Shown: positions 31,717-40,912 of the stretch, piece by piece | How the letters are laid out: every line of letters begins with the position of its first letter | Position numbering within the stretch: the first letter of the stretch is position 1 | Source: Actinomadura nitritigenes | GTDB lineage: Bacteria > Actinomycetota > Actinomycetes > Streptosporangiales > Streptosporangiaceae | Direction: 5' to 3' | DNA length: 64,000 nucleotides | Assembly: GCF_017573545.1 (NCBI RefSeq) | Contig: NZ_JAGEOK010000013.1 | Span: forward strand, 1-64,000 | The notes under the pieces: generated by a model | Told to the model about the DNA's origin: nothing | Database searches by the model: none | Seen by the model: the letters and a program-made list of their open reading frames with translations, nothing else | Position numbers and translations under genes: made by a program

Positions 31717-32858
31717 CCGATCTCGGCTCCGCGTTCGGCGCGGCGTTCGGGCGTCCCGCCGAGGGCGTCTGGCACGCGCCGGGCCGGATCAACCTGATCG
31801 GCGAGCACACCGACTACAACGACGGCCTCGTCCTGCCGTTCGCGCTGTCGCGGGGCGTGTCGGTCGCCGCGGCGCGCCGCGACGACGGGCTGGTCGAGGT
31901 CCGCTCCCGGCAGGCGGACGGCACCGTCACCGCACCCGTCGACGGCGGGACGGTCGTCTCCGAGGGCTGGCCGTCCGAGCGGGCCTGGGCCGCGTACCCC
32001 GTCGGCATGGCGCGGGTGCTGCGCGAGCGCGGCACCGGCGGCGCGTCCCTGCTGATCGACTCGGACCTGCCGCAGGGCGCGGGCCTGTCGTCGTCGGCCG
32101 CGCTGGAATGCGCGACCGCGCTGGCCCTCTGCGGCCTGCACGGCGTCGAGATCGACCGGCCGGAGCTGGCCCGGCTCGCGCAGCGCGCCGAGAACGAGCA
32201 GGTCGGCATGCCGTGCGGGCTGATGGACCAGTCCGCGTCGCTGCTCGCCACGCCCGGCCACGCGCTGATGCTCGACTGCCGCAGCGGCCTGTCCGCGCAG
32301 GTCCCGTTCGACCCGTCGCGGGCCGGGCTGACGCTCCTCGCCGTCGACACCCGCGCCTCCCACGCCCTCACCGGCGGCGACTACGGGCGGCGGCGCGCCG
32401 AATGCGAGGAGGCCGCCGCCCTGCTCGGCGTCGACGCGCTCCGCGACGTCAAGGACCTCGCGGGCGCGCTCGGCCGGCTCCGCGACCCGGTGCTGCGGCG
32501 CCGCGTCCAGCACGTCGTCACCGAGAACCACCGCGTCGAGGCGTCCGTCGGGCTGCTGCGCGCCGGCGCCGTCACCGAGCTCGGCGCGATGCTGAACGCC
32601 TCGCACCTGTCGCTGCGCGACCAGTTCGAGATCTCCTGGCCGGAGGCGGACGCGGCCGTCGACGCGGCGCTGCGCGCGGGCGCCCGCGGCGGCCGCATGA
32701 TCGGCGGCGGGTTCGGCGGGTCGGTGATCGTGCTCACCGCGTCCGACCGCGCCGACCGGGTGCGGGACGCCATAGCGGCGGCCTACGCCAGGCGCGGCTG
32801 GACGGCGCCGGAGTTCCTCGACGCCGTCCCGTCCGCCGGGGCCCGCCGACTGGCCTGA
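31713..32858 (+). CDS. galK: Galactokinase
   Basis: The protein is 381 residues, with its start overlapping the galE stop by 4 bp. GHMP-kinase motifs are visible: the galactokinase signature GRINLIGEHTDYNDGLVLP (about residues 25-43), the phosphate loop LPQGAGLSSSAALE, and the C-terminal GGRMIGGGFGGSVI. It phosphorylates galactose to galactose-1-phosphate. galT is not in the window, so the Leloir set is split. The alternative is that galE-galK mainly supply UDP-galactose for glycans. The next gene is convergent, 22 bases downstream. Confidence 0.94.
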   Translation: MTDLGSAFGAAFGRPAEGVWHAPGRINLIGEHTDYNDGLVLPFALSRGVSVAAARRDDGLVEVRSRQADGTVTAPVDGGTVVSEGWPSERAWAAYPVGMARVLRERGTGGASLLIDSDLPQGAGLSSSAALECATALALCGLHGVEIDRPELARLAQRAENEQVGMPCGLMDQSASLLATPGHALMLDCRSGLSAQVPFDPSRAGLTLLAVDTRASHALTGGDYGRRRAECEEAAALLGVDALRDVKDLAGALGRLRDPVLRRRVQHVVTENHRVEASVGLLRAGAVTELGAMLNASHLSLRDQFEISWPEADAAVDAALRAGARGGRMIGGGFGGSVIVLTASDRADRVRDAIAAAYARRGWTAPEFLDAVPSAGARRLA

Positions 32859-32880
32859 CCCCGCCGCACGGGCTGACGCG

Positions 32881-35571
32881 TCACTCCTGGAGCGCCGACC
32901 TGATGTCGGCGAGGAGGGCGGCGGCCTGGTCGGCGGGACCGGTCTCGTCCAGCGACCGGAAGCCGTCCACCGCGGCGGACGCGTACGGCTCCGCGTCCGC
33001 CGCACGCCCGGTCTGGGCGAGGATGCGCGCCTGGTCGTAGGACACGAGCGCGGTCTCCCAGGTGCGGGGCGGGCCGTCCGGCAGGGCCTCCAGGGCGGCG
33101 CGGGCCGCCTCCACCGTCGCGACCGCCCGCTCCGGCTCGCCGCTCCACAGCAGGCACATCGCCGCGCGGCGGCGCGCCCGGACGGCCCCCTGCGGGTCGC
33201 CCGCACCGGCGTGGGCGTCGGCGGCCTCCCCGAAACGCTCGGCGGCCAGAGCGTCCTTGTCGAGGCTCGTCAGGATCTCGGCCGCCTCCTCCAGGAAATG
33301 CGCGGCGGCGCCGGGCTCGCCGTCCTTCGCGGCGTCCTCGGCGAGGGACGCGAACGTCTCGGCCCCGCCCTCCTCCCCCATCGCCTTCTGCGCGTGCGCC
33401 AGGATCAGCCGCGCCCGCCTCCTGGCATGCCCGACGGACGGGTCGGCGGGATCATCCTCGGTGAGCGCTTGGAGGACCTCCTCGGCGACCTCGGCGGCCT
33501 CCAGGGGACGCCCGGTCGACAGGTAACCGCCCGCGAGGTCCACCCGCACGCGCACGGCGTACTCGTGCAGGCCGTCGGCCGTCCACTCCGCGACCGCCTC
33601 GACGAGGTCGGGGACGCCGTCGGCCGGACGGTCCAGCGCGACCAGCGAGGCACCGCGCTCGGCGAGCGCTTCCGCACGCATCGGCGACGGCTCGGGCATC
33701 GCGCCGATCGCCTCGTCCAGCAGCGCGATCGTGGCCTCGTCGGGACCGCCCTGGTGCCGCGACAGCGCCCGGGCGAGTTGGAACGCGGGCGCAGCGATCT
33801 CCTCCGGGCGCTGCGACGCGCGCGCCAGGTCGGCGGAGCGGCGCAGCGCCGCGATCCCCTCCTCCATCTCGTCGGACAGCAACAGCGCCTGCCCCCGCAG
33901 GAACCACACCTCGGCCTCGTCGTCCCGCGCGTCCTCGGAGACGATCCGGCCGAGCGCCGCGTACGCGTCGGCGGGCCGCTCCATCTGCAGGTACACGGTC
34001 GCGAGACGGATGAGCGCGGACGTGGCCTCACCGGGCTCGTCCGGGTCCGCGACGGCGTGTTCCGCGGCCGCGATCACCTGGTCCAGGCCGCTCTCGTCGC
34101 CCTGGTCGACGCGGAGCGCGCCGAGGCGTCCGAGGGTCCGCTGCCGGCGCCCCTCCGCGCCCAGGTCGCCGAACAGGCGGGCCGCCTCCTCCCAGCACTC
34201 GGCCGCGCCCGCGAGGTCACCGGCGACGGCGAGCTCGACACCCCGCGCGTCGAGCCGGCGCGCCTTCTGCAGCGGCGTCGGCTCGGTCTCACCCGCGAGG
34301 ACGTCGAAGCGCCGCAAGGCGGCCGCCCTGCGGCGCCGGTCGGCGCCGGATCCGCGCCTTCCCGCGATGTCCAGCAGGGCCTCGAGATCCTCCGACGACG
34401 CGATGTCGTCCGGCTCCTCCTCCTGCGGGGCGGCCGGCGCGACGGCCGGAGCCGGGGCGGGATGGCGGTGGTGCGCGGCCAGCGGGACGAACCCGAACAC
34501 CGGCTCGGCCGCCAGCAGCGCCCGCACCTTGCCACCCTGGTGGGACGTGCCGTTGCGGGCGTCGAACCGGGCCGCCAGGTCCGTCGCGCGCGCCTCCAGT
34601 TCGGCGCGCAGCTCCGCGACCGGCACGTCCGCCGCGGGACGGCCGCCCGACGCGGGACGGCGGACCGTCACCGCGTCCCGCCCCGACGCCGCGACCCGCC
34701 CCAGCACCGCGGCCGCCGCGGCGGAGAACATCATCTCCGCGTGCGCGTGCGGCGCCCGGTCCAGCCACCCGAGATGCCGCTGCACGATCTCCAGCCCGCG
34801 CGCGTCGTTCCCGGTCAGCACGCAGAACTCCAGATGATCGGCGATGTCGCCGAGATCGGCGACCTGCCGCCGGTGCGCCCGGTACGCGCGGCGGTGCGCG
34901 TCGGCCGCCGCCTCGGGACGGCCCGTCCGCAGGTACACCGGCAGCATCGCCGTCTGGATGCCCTGCGGCTGCTCCTTGCACGACAGCTCGGACGCCAGCA
35001 CCGGCGCCGCGATCTCCGCGGCCTCCTCGTACCGCCCGGCGTCCGCGAGATGCGCCACCATGCCGGTCGGGTCGCAGCCCTCGCAGTCCGACAGCTGGTC
35101 GCGCTGCGCCGCCCGCCACCGGGCGAACCAGTCGTCCGCCGACGGGTCGCCGAGATGCCGCGCCACGATGTGCCGCCGCCGGTACACCGCCTGGAGGCTG
35201 TGGCCGCCCGCCCGGTAGCGGCGCTCCATGTCGTCCAGCACCGCACGCGTCCGGTCGAGGGGGATCTCCGGGAACTTCGTCAGGGAGCTCACCACCGCCT
35301 TCATCTGCCACAGCAGGACCAGCGGCTCGTCGAACCGGCCGGGATCGCGGTCGTGCTCGGCCAGGGTCCGCCCGAACGTCGCGAACGCCTTCGCCGGCTC
35401 GCCGCCGAACTGGTACGCGTCGGTGAGCCGGACCCGCACCCGGAACGCCAGCACCTCGTCGCCGGCCTCCTCCGCGCGGCGCAGCGCGTCCTCCACCAGG
35501 ACGGTCCGGGCCTCCCCGTACGGAAGCTCCTGCGCCCGCGTCATCAGCGCGTACACGTCGTCGATGCTCAC
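32881..35571 (-). CDS. Large TPR-repeat protein coupled to the HSP90-like gene
   Basis: The protein is 896 residues, nearly all helical. The GTG (35569-35571) overlaps the HSP90-like stop (GTGA), so it is translationally coupled. The N-terminal 300 residues form a divergent helical repeat region with Cys163 and Cys166 (CEGC) and a third cysteine at 198, a possible zinc or redox site, and HLEFCVLTGNDARGLEIVQRHLGWL. A Pro/Ala linker (about 380) leads to about twelve TPR-like units (for example AGDLAGAAECWEEAARLFGDLG, ERPADAYAALGRIV, EPERAVATVEAARAALEAL). No enzymatic motif is seen. TPR arrays bind peptides or client proteins, and in eukaryotes many are HSP90 co-chaperones. A co-chaperone or client-adaptor role is my inference from the gene pairing. 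Confidence 0.82.
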   Translation of the reverse strand: MSIDDVYALMTRAQELPYGEARTVLVEDALRRAEEAGDEVLAFRVRVRLTDAYQFGGEPAKAFATFGRTLAEHDRDPGRFDEPLVLLWQMKAVVSSLTKFPEIPLDRTRAVLDDMERRYRAGGHSLQAVYRRRHIVARHLGDPSADDWFARWRAAQRDQLSDCEGCDPTGMVAHLADAGRYEEAAEIAAPVLASELSCKEQPQGIQTAMLPVYLRTGRPEAAADAHRRAYRAHRRQVADLGDIADHLEFCVLTGNDARGLEIVQRHLGWLDRAPHAHAEMMFSAAAAAVLGRVAASGRDAVTVRRPASGGRPAADVPVAELRAELEARATDLAARFDARNGTSHQGGKVRALLAAEPVFGFVPLAAHHRHPAPAPAVAPAAPQEEEPDDIASSEDLEALLDIAGRRGSGADRRRRAAALRRFDVLAGETEPTPLQKARRLDARGVELAVAGDLAGAAECWEEAARLFGDLGAEGRRQRTLGRLGALRVDQGDESGLDQVIAAAEHAVADPDEPGEATSALIRLATVYLQMERPADAYAALGRIVSEDARDDEAEVWFLRGQALLLSDEMEEGIAALRRSADLARASQRPEEIAAPAFQLARALSRHQGGPDEATIALLDEAIGAMPEPSPMRAEALAERGASLVALDRPADGVPDLVEAVAEWTADGLHEYAVRVRVDLAGGYLSTGRPLEAAEVAEEVLQALTEDDPADPSVGHARRRARLILAHAQKAMGEEGGAETFASLAEDAAKDGEPGAAAHFLEEAAEILTSLDKDALAAERFGEAADAHAGAGDPQGAVRARRRAAMCLLWSGEPERAVATVEAARAALEALPDGPPRTWETALVSYDQARILAQTGRAADAEPYASAAVDGFRSLDETGPADQAAALLADIRSALQE

Positions 35572-37337
35572 TGGCCCGCCTCCGGGGGATGGACGGCCCA
35601 CTCCAGCAGGCCGATGAACGAACGGTTCAGCACCGCCGTGTCCGCGGGACGCAGCGGATGGTGCCCGAGCAGCAGCGCCTGCCCGTACAGCGCCTGCACG
35701 GCCGGCTCCACCGGCCCGTCCGCGCCGAGCGCCGTCACGCGCCGCGTCAGCGGATTGCGGTAGTTCAGCACCAGCTGCGGACGCTCCACCCCCGCCGACG
35801 CGCCGACCGCGCCGAGCACGTCCGCCCAGAGCTCGCCGGCCTCCTCCCGCGCCCGCGACAGCTCCTCCCGGAACTGCGCGTCCCGGCTGGTCAGGTACAG
35901 CGCCGGCAGCGACGCCGGATCGAAGTCCCGGACGACCACCTCGCAGCCGAGCCGCTCCACCGCCCGCTGCGCCGCCGCCAGGAACGGCCGCAGCGCCAGC
36001 TCCGCCGCCGGATCCAGCAGCCCGAACGCCGTCGCCAGCTCGGACGCGTCCAGCCGGGCCAGGCGGACGTCCGGATCGAGGTCCGGCAGCCGCTCGATGA
36101 TCTCGGTGTCGTGCACGTAGCCGCCGTTGACCAGCCCGACGCCCTGCGCGCCCGCCACCGCCGACAGCCGCCGGAACTCCTCCACGCTGCCGGTGAACCG
36201 GCCGTCCGGGTGCCGCCGCCGGAACTCGTGCAGCGTCATCGGTCCCGCCGACGTCTCGTACTCCATCCACCGGTCGACGATCCGCAGCATGTCGTCGTCG
36301 TGCAGCGCCATCGCCTTCACGCCGAGCTGGTGCAGCCGCAGGAACGCGCGCAGCCGCGGCGGATCGGTCTCCGCCAGCCGCACCAGCCACTGCCGCAGCA
36401 CCTCGCCGAGGCCCTGCCGCGCCGACTCCAGCAGCTCGTCCTCGAACAGCGCCTCCCGGCTCGCCGTCGGCCGCAGCTCCCCCGCGTCCACGACGCACCG
36501 GACGAAGAACGCCCACTCCGGCAGCAGCCCCTGCACGCTCTCCGCCAGCAGCATCCGCTTCAGGTAGACGCGGTGCGCGCCGCGCGCCGTCGGCGACACC
36601 GGCTCCGGCAGGACGAACGCGACCCCGGTCAGCCCCGCCTCCGCCACCTCCAGGTCCACCACGTCGAACGGCGTGAACCCGTACAGCTCCTCGCAGTACC
36701 GCTCCAGCGCCCGCCGCCGCGCCGCCGGATCGCGGTACGACGCCCGCCACGGCGGGCCCTCGCCCGTGACCGGGACCCCGTCCACGACCAGCTCGATCGG
36801 GAGCAGCGAGCCGTAGGTGCGGGCCAGCTCCGCCACCACCGGCGCGCTCAGCAGCTCCGCCGACCCCGGCCGCGCCCGCAGCGTCACCGTCGTGCCCGGC
36901 TCGTCGCGCTCTCCCGGCTCGACCCGGTAACTGCCCTCCGACCGGCCCGTCCACCGGACCGCGCCGCCGCCCTTCGCGGACCGCGACACCACCTCGATCT
37001 CGTCCGCCACCAGGAACCCCGACAGCAGCCCGATGCCGAACTGGCCGAGGAAGTCGTGCCGCGCGAACCCCAGCTCGTCCCGCTTCGACGACCGGCCGAT
37101 CGTGGCCAGCAGCGTGTGCACCTCGTCCGCCGTCAGCCCCACGCCGTCGTCGTGCACCCGCAGCGCGCCGCCGCCGGTCTCGATCACCACGCGGCCGCCG
37201 CCACCGCCCCGCGCCGTGATCGCGTCCACCGCGTTCTGCAGCAGCTCGCGCAGGTACACCCGCGGGCTCGCGTACAGATGGCGGCTGAGCAGATCCACCA
37301 CGCCGCGCAGATCCACCTGGAAAGCCTGATCCGCCAC
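35568..37337 (-). CDS. HSP90-family ATPase (HtpG-like)
   Basis: The protein is 589 residues, a little shorter than HtpG (about 620-640). The N-terminal GHKL ATPase domain has YLRELLQNAVDAI (catalytic Glu31, Asn35, Asp38), VHDDGVGLT, TIGRSSKRDE and GQFGIGLLSGF. The middle domain carries YLKRMLLAESVQGLLPEWAFFVRCVVDA and the Arg-containing RPTASREALFEDELL. The C-terminal dimerisation region is present but divergent. There is no MEEVD-like tail; it ends HPPEAGQ. The GTG has GGGAGGG 7 nt upstream. It is followed, with a 4-bp overlap, by a TPR protein. The missing dnaK/clp neighbours and the divergent ends suggest a specialised chaperone rather than a housekeeping one. Confidence 0.88.
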   Translation of the reverse strand: MADQAFQVDLRGVVDLLSRHLYASPRVYLRELLQNAVDAITARGGGGGRVVIETGGGALRVHDDGVGLTADEVHTLLATIGRSSKRDELGFARHDFLGQFGIGLLSGFLVADEIEVVSRSAKGGGAVRWTGRSEGSYRVEPGERDEPGTTVTLRARPGSAELLSAPVVAELARTYGSLLPIELVVDGVPVTGEGPPWRASYRDPAARRRALERYCEELYGFTPFDVVDLEVAEAGLTGVAFVLPEPVSPTARGAHRVYLKRMLLAESVQGLLPEWAFFVRCVVDAGELRPTASREALFEDELLESARQGLGEVLRQWLVRLAETDPPRLRAFLRLHQLGVKAMALHDDDMLRIVDRWMEYETSAGPMTLHEFRRRHPDGRFTGSVEEFRRLSAVAGAQGVGLVNGGYVHDTEIIERLPDLDPDVRLARLDASELATAFGLLDPAAELALRPFLAAAQRAVERLGCEVVVRDFDPASLPALYLTSRDAQFREELSRAREEAGELWADVLGAVGASAGVERPQLVLNYRNPLTRRVTALGADGPVEPAVQALYGQALLLGHHPLRPADTAVLNRSFIGLLEWAVHPPEAGQ

Positions 37338-37418
37338 CCGCGTCCCTCCCCGTCGCCTTCGAAGCGATCACACCCTAACGACCGCTGCCGACAGGTTCGC
37401 GGGAATTACGACGCGAAC

Positions 37419-37447
37419 GAGCCCCGGACCGCGGAGGTCCGGGGCTC
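37419..37447 (-). terminator. Terminator after mdh
   Basis: A perfect 12-bp stem (GAGCCCCGGACC 37419-37430 with its complement 37436-37447, loop GCGGA) lies 46 bases past the mdh stop on the minus strand and ahead of the HSP90-like gene. Confidence 0.75.
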
Positions 37448-37492
37448 GCGCGTACGCCGTACGGGTACGGGCCGGTCAGATCGGGCGGCCGG

Positions 37493-38482
<990 letters not shown>

Positions 38483-38681
38483 GCGTCCTTCTCCTGCTGT
38501 GACCTGACGGGGCTCAGGCGGCCATCCTTCGAACCCGACCGCCGAAGAGCCCCCAGGGAACCGGTCCGCCGCACGGGTTCTCTCGCCGTCGAGATATTTC
38601 CGACGTCAGGCTATCGCGCGCGGCCCGCCCGTCATGCGCCAGGTGCCCGCCCCGGCATGGTTCACACCCCGCGCACGCGAA

Positions 38682-38712
38682 AGGCCGCCCCGGGACGAAC
38701 CCGGGACGGCCT
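38682..38712 (-). terminator. Terminator-type hairpin after icd
   Basis: AGGCCGCCCCGGG (38682-38694) pairs with CCCGGGACGGCCT (38700-38712) with one mismatch over a 5-nt loop; the minus-strand continuation reads TTTCGCG. It is the likely end of icd transcription, beyond the repeat-like block. Confidence 0.6.
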
Positions 38713-38825
38713 CATCCCCGCCGAGGCGGGGCCGGCTTCCCGACCCCGTGTGCGCGGGGGGCACGGCAAGGACACTCCTTGCCTGACCAGTGAGCAGGGA
38801 CCATCCCCGCATGTGCGGGGAGCGT
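38709..38825. CRISPR. Degenerate type I-E-like CRISPR remnant (two to three repeats, one spacer)
   Basis: The best unit, 38798-38825, reads GGACCATCCCCGC then ATGTGCGGGGAGC, closely matching the 28-29-bp I-E repeats of actinomycetes (CCCCGC/GCGGGG dyad). A diverged copy (17 of 28 identical) sits exactly 61 bp away at 38737-38764, leaving a 33-bp interval of spacer size (38765-38797). A third diverged unit (17 of 28) abuts it at 38709-38736 with no spacer. There are no cas genes in the window. Minus-strand translations here give the peptide style (PRTCGDGP, PPRTRG) that CRISPR arrays of this type produce. With so few, so diverged repeats it may also be simply a set of hairpins. Confidence 0.5.
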
Positions 38826-38857
38826 TCGAGTGAACGCCAACGGTCATGTCACACTGC

Positions 38858-40075
38858 TCAGGCGTTGACCTTCTTCTGGAGGTTGGTGTCCAGGGCCTCG
38901 AGGAACTGCTGCGTCGTCAGCCAAGGCGTGTCGTTTCCGACCAGCAAGGCCAGGTCCTTGGTCATCTGGCCGGCCTCGACGGTCTCGACGCAGACCTCTT
39001 CGAGGGCGCGGGCGAAGCCGATGAGCTCCTTGTTGCCGTCGAGCTTGCCGCGGTGCTCGAGGCCGCGGGTCCAGGCGAAGATCGACGCGATCGGGTTGGT
39101 CGACGTCGGCTTGCCCTGCTGGTGCTGCCGGTAGTGCCGGGTCACCGTGCCGTGCGCGGCCTCGGCCTCGACGGTCTTGCCGTCGGGCGTCATGAGGACG
39201 GAGGTCATCAGGCCGAGCGAGCCGAAGCCCTGCGCGAGGGTGTCGGACTGCACGTCGCCGTCGTAGTTCTTGGCGGCCCAGACGAAGCCGCCCTCCCACT
39301 TGAGCGCGGCGGCGACCATGTCGTCGATGAGCCGGTGCTCGTAGGTGATGCCCTTGGCCTCGAAATCGGCCTTGAACTCGGTCTCGAAGATCTCCTGGAA
39401 GAGGTCCTTGAACCGGCCGTCGTAGGCCTTGAGGATCGTGTTCTTCGTGGACAGGTACAGCGGCATCTCGCGGCTCAGCGCGTACCGCATGCTCGTCCGG
39501 GCGAAGTCGCGGATCGAGTCGTCGTAGTTGTACATGCCCATGGCGACGCCGCCGCCCGGGAAGTCGGCGACCTCCATCTCCATGGGCTCGCCGCCGTCCC
39601 GCGGCGTGTAGGTGATCGTCACCTTGCCGGGGCCGGGGACCACGAAGTCGGTCGCCTTGTACTGGTCGCCGTGGGCGTGGCGGCCGATGATGATCGGCTT
39701 CGTCCAGCCGGGCACCAGGCGCGGGATGTTCGACACGACGATGGGCTCACGGAAGATCACGCCGCCGAGGATGTTGCGGATCGTTCCATTGGGGGAACGC
39801 CACATCTTCTTCAGGCCGAACTCTTCGACGCGCGCCTCGTCGGGGGTGATGGTGGCGCACTTGACGCCGACGCCGTGCTCGGCGATGGCCTTCGCGGCGT
39901 CGATGGTGACCTGGTCGTCCGTGGCGTCACGGTGCTCGATCCCCAGGTCGTAGTACCTCAGGTCCACGTCGAGGTAGGGCAGGATCAGCTGGTCCTTGAT
40001 GAATTTCCAGATGATCCGCGTCATTTCGTCGCCGTCGAGTTCGACGACCGGGCCCGCTACTTTGATCTTGGGCAT
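38858..40075 (-). CDS. icd: NADP-dependent isocitrate dehydrogenase (homodimeric, eukaryote-like class)
   Basis: The protein is 405 residues. It starts MPKIKVAGPVVELDGDEMTRIIW, typical of the class II NADP enzymes, with the substrate loop SPNGTIRNILGG, PRLVPGWTKPIIIGRHAHGDQY, DDMVAAALKWEGGFVWAAKNYDGDVQSD (metal aspartates) and the NADP-binding EAAHGTVTRHYR segment. It oxidatively decarboxylates isocitrate to 2-oxoglutarate and supplies NADPH. A GGGA lies about 10 nt before the ATG. DUF3017 is upstream on the same strand, 139 bases away. Confidence 0.95.
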   Translation of the reverse strand: MPKIKVAGPVVELDGDEMTRIIWKFIKDQLILPYLDVDLRYYDLGIEHRDATDDQVTIDAAKAIAEHGVGVKCATITPDEARVEEFGLKKMWRSPNGTIRNILGGVIFREPIVVSNIPRLVPGWTKPIIIGRHAHGDQYKATDFVVPGPGKVTITYTPRDGGEPMEMEVADFPGGGVAMGMYNYDDSIRDFARTSMRYALSREMPLYLSTKNTILKAYDGRFKDLFQEIFETEFKADFEAKGITYEHRLIDDMVAAALKWEGGFVWAAKNYDGDVQSDTLAQGFGSLGLMTSVLMTPDGKTVEAEAAHGTVTRHYRQHQQGKPTSTNPIASIFAWTRGLEHRGKLDGNKELIGFARALEEVCVETVEAGQMTKDLALLVGNDTPWLTTQQFLEALDTNLQKKVNA

Positions 40076-40214
40076 GCTGTTGCTGTCCCTTTCCTACACC
40101 TGGCCAGCAGTCCTTGTAAGGCTCAACTGGCAAGGCTAGCCGAGGCCCGGAAGCGGTCTAGACCTGGGCTCCCGGCGAGACCGGCCGCACCCCCGGCGAC
40201 CTGCGGAAACATCG

Positions 40215-40643
40215 TTAGCCGGGCGAACCGTCCCGGCGCCGGACGAGCAGCAGCCGCACCCCGCGGGCCGCCATGACCAGGGCGATCAGCACGCCGAACG
40301 CGCCCGCGCCGACGAGGCCGGTCTTGTTCATCGGGGGGATGCTGAGCGCGACGAACGCGACCATCTCGCCGAGGATGACGAGCGTCCAGCAGTCGATCGG
40401 GCGGCTGCGGACGGCGAGCAGGCCGAGCTGGGACTCCGGCAGCAGGAGCCGCGCGAGCGCGCCGAACAGCAGCGCGGCGGCCATCAGGCCGGAGCCCTTC
40501 CGGAAGTAGTCGAGGGCGCAGAGGGCGAGGCCGCCGCCGACGCCGCTGAGCACGATGAGGTACGGCAGCCGCGCGAGCCACTGGGGGGCGGCGCTCTTGC
40601 CGGCCGGCGCCCTGCGCCGGCGCCGGTGCACCTGGGTGCTCAT
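40215..40643 (-). CDS. DUF3017-like membrane protein
   Basis: The protein is 142 residues from the ATG at 40641-40643; the frame extends to 40781 without better support. A basic N-terminus (VHRRRRRAPAGK) precedes three hydrophobic segments (about 28-48, 53-68 and 79-98) and a fourth (107-130), then RLLLVRRRDGS. A small membrane protein with an RLLLPESQLGLLAVRSRPID loop next to folD, mdh and icd is the position and pattern of DUF3017 in Streptomyces. No function is known. Confidence 0.8.
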   Translation of the reverse strand: MSTQVHRRRRRAPAGKSAAPQWLARLPYLIVLSGVGGGLALCALDYFRKGSGLMAAALLFGALARLLLPESQLGLLAVRSRPIDCWTLVILGEMVAFVALSIPPMNKTGLVGAGAFGVLIALVMAARGVRLLLVRRRDGSPG

Positions 40644-40912
40644 GGGTCCACGGTAATGCCGATCGGCGCGTGGCACGACATCTCGGCGCGGCGGGGCGGG
40701 GTGTTCGAAGCCGGGTGAGGGGTCCGGTGATCGTTCGTCCGGATCGGCGGCCGGACTTGTGCTCCGGCGACGGAATCGCACCCGGTCCGGCTGGTGGCGA
40801 AGAGCCCCGAATGCCTTGCGCCATCGGTGCTACTCGCCAGTAGGAGGGTGTGACGGGGGTCCGCCCGGGTAACCCGGCAGACAGGGGTCGCTAACTAGCT
40901 GGGAGGACTGCC
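40644..40912. other. 269-base divergent promoter region
   Basis: No gene is seen. The right end contains TAACTA (40892-40897) as a plausible -10 for the FHA regulator, followed by a GGGAGG ribosome site at 40901-40906. A TAGGAGGGTG stretch at about 40841 could belong to a regulator site or an unused ribosome site. Confidence 0.35.

Noticed and set aside
32881..37371. A single 1496-residue frame across both the HSP90-like and TPR genes
   Set aside because: Its upstream part is the wrong frame over the HSP90 gene. The TPR gene has its own GTG coupled to the HSP90 stop.
38606..38847. Small minus-strand proteins over the repeat block
   Set aside because: Their PRTCGDGP/PPRTRG style comes from the CRISPR-type repeats and not from a coding gene.
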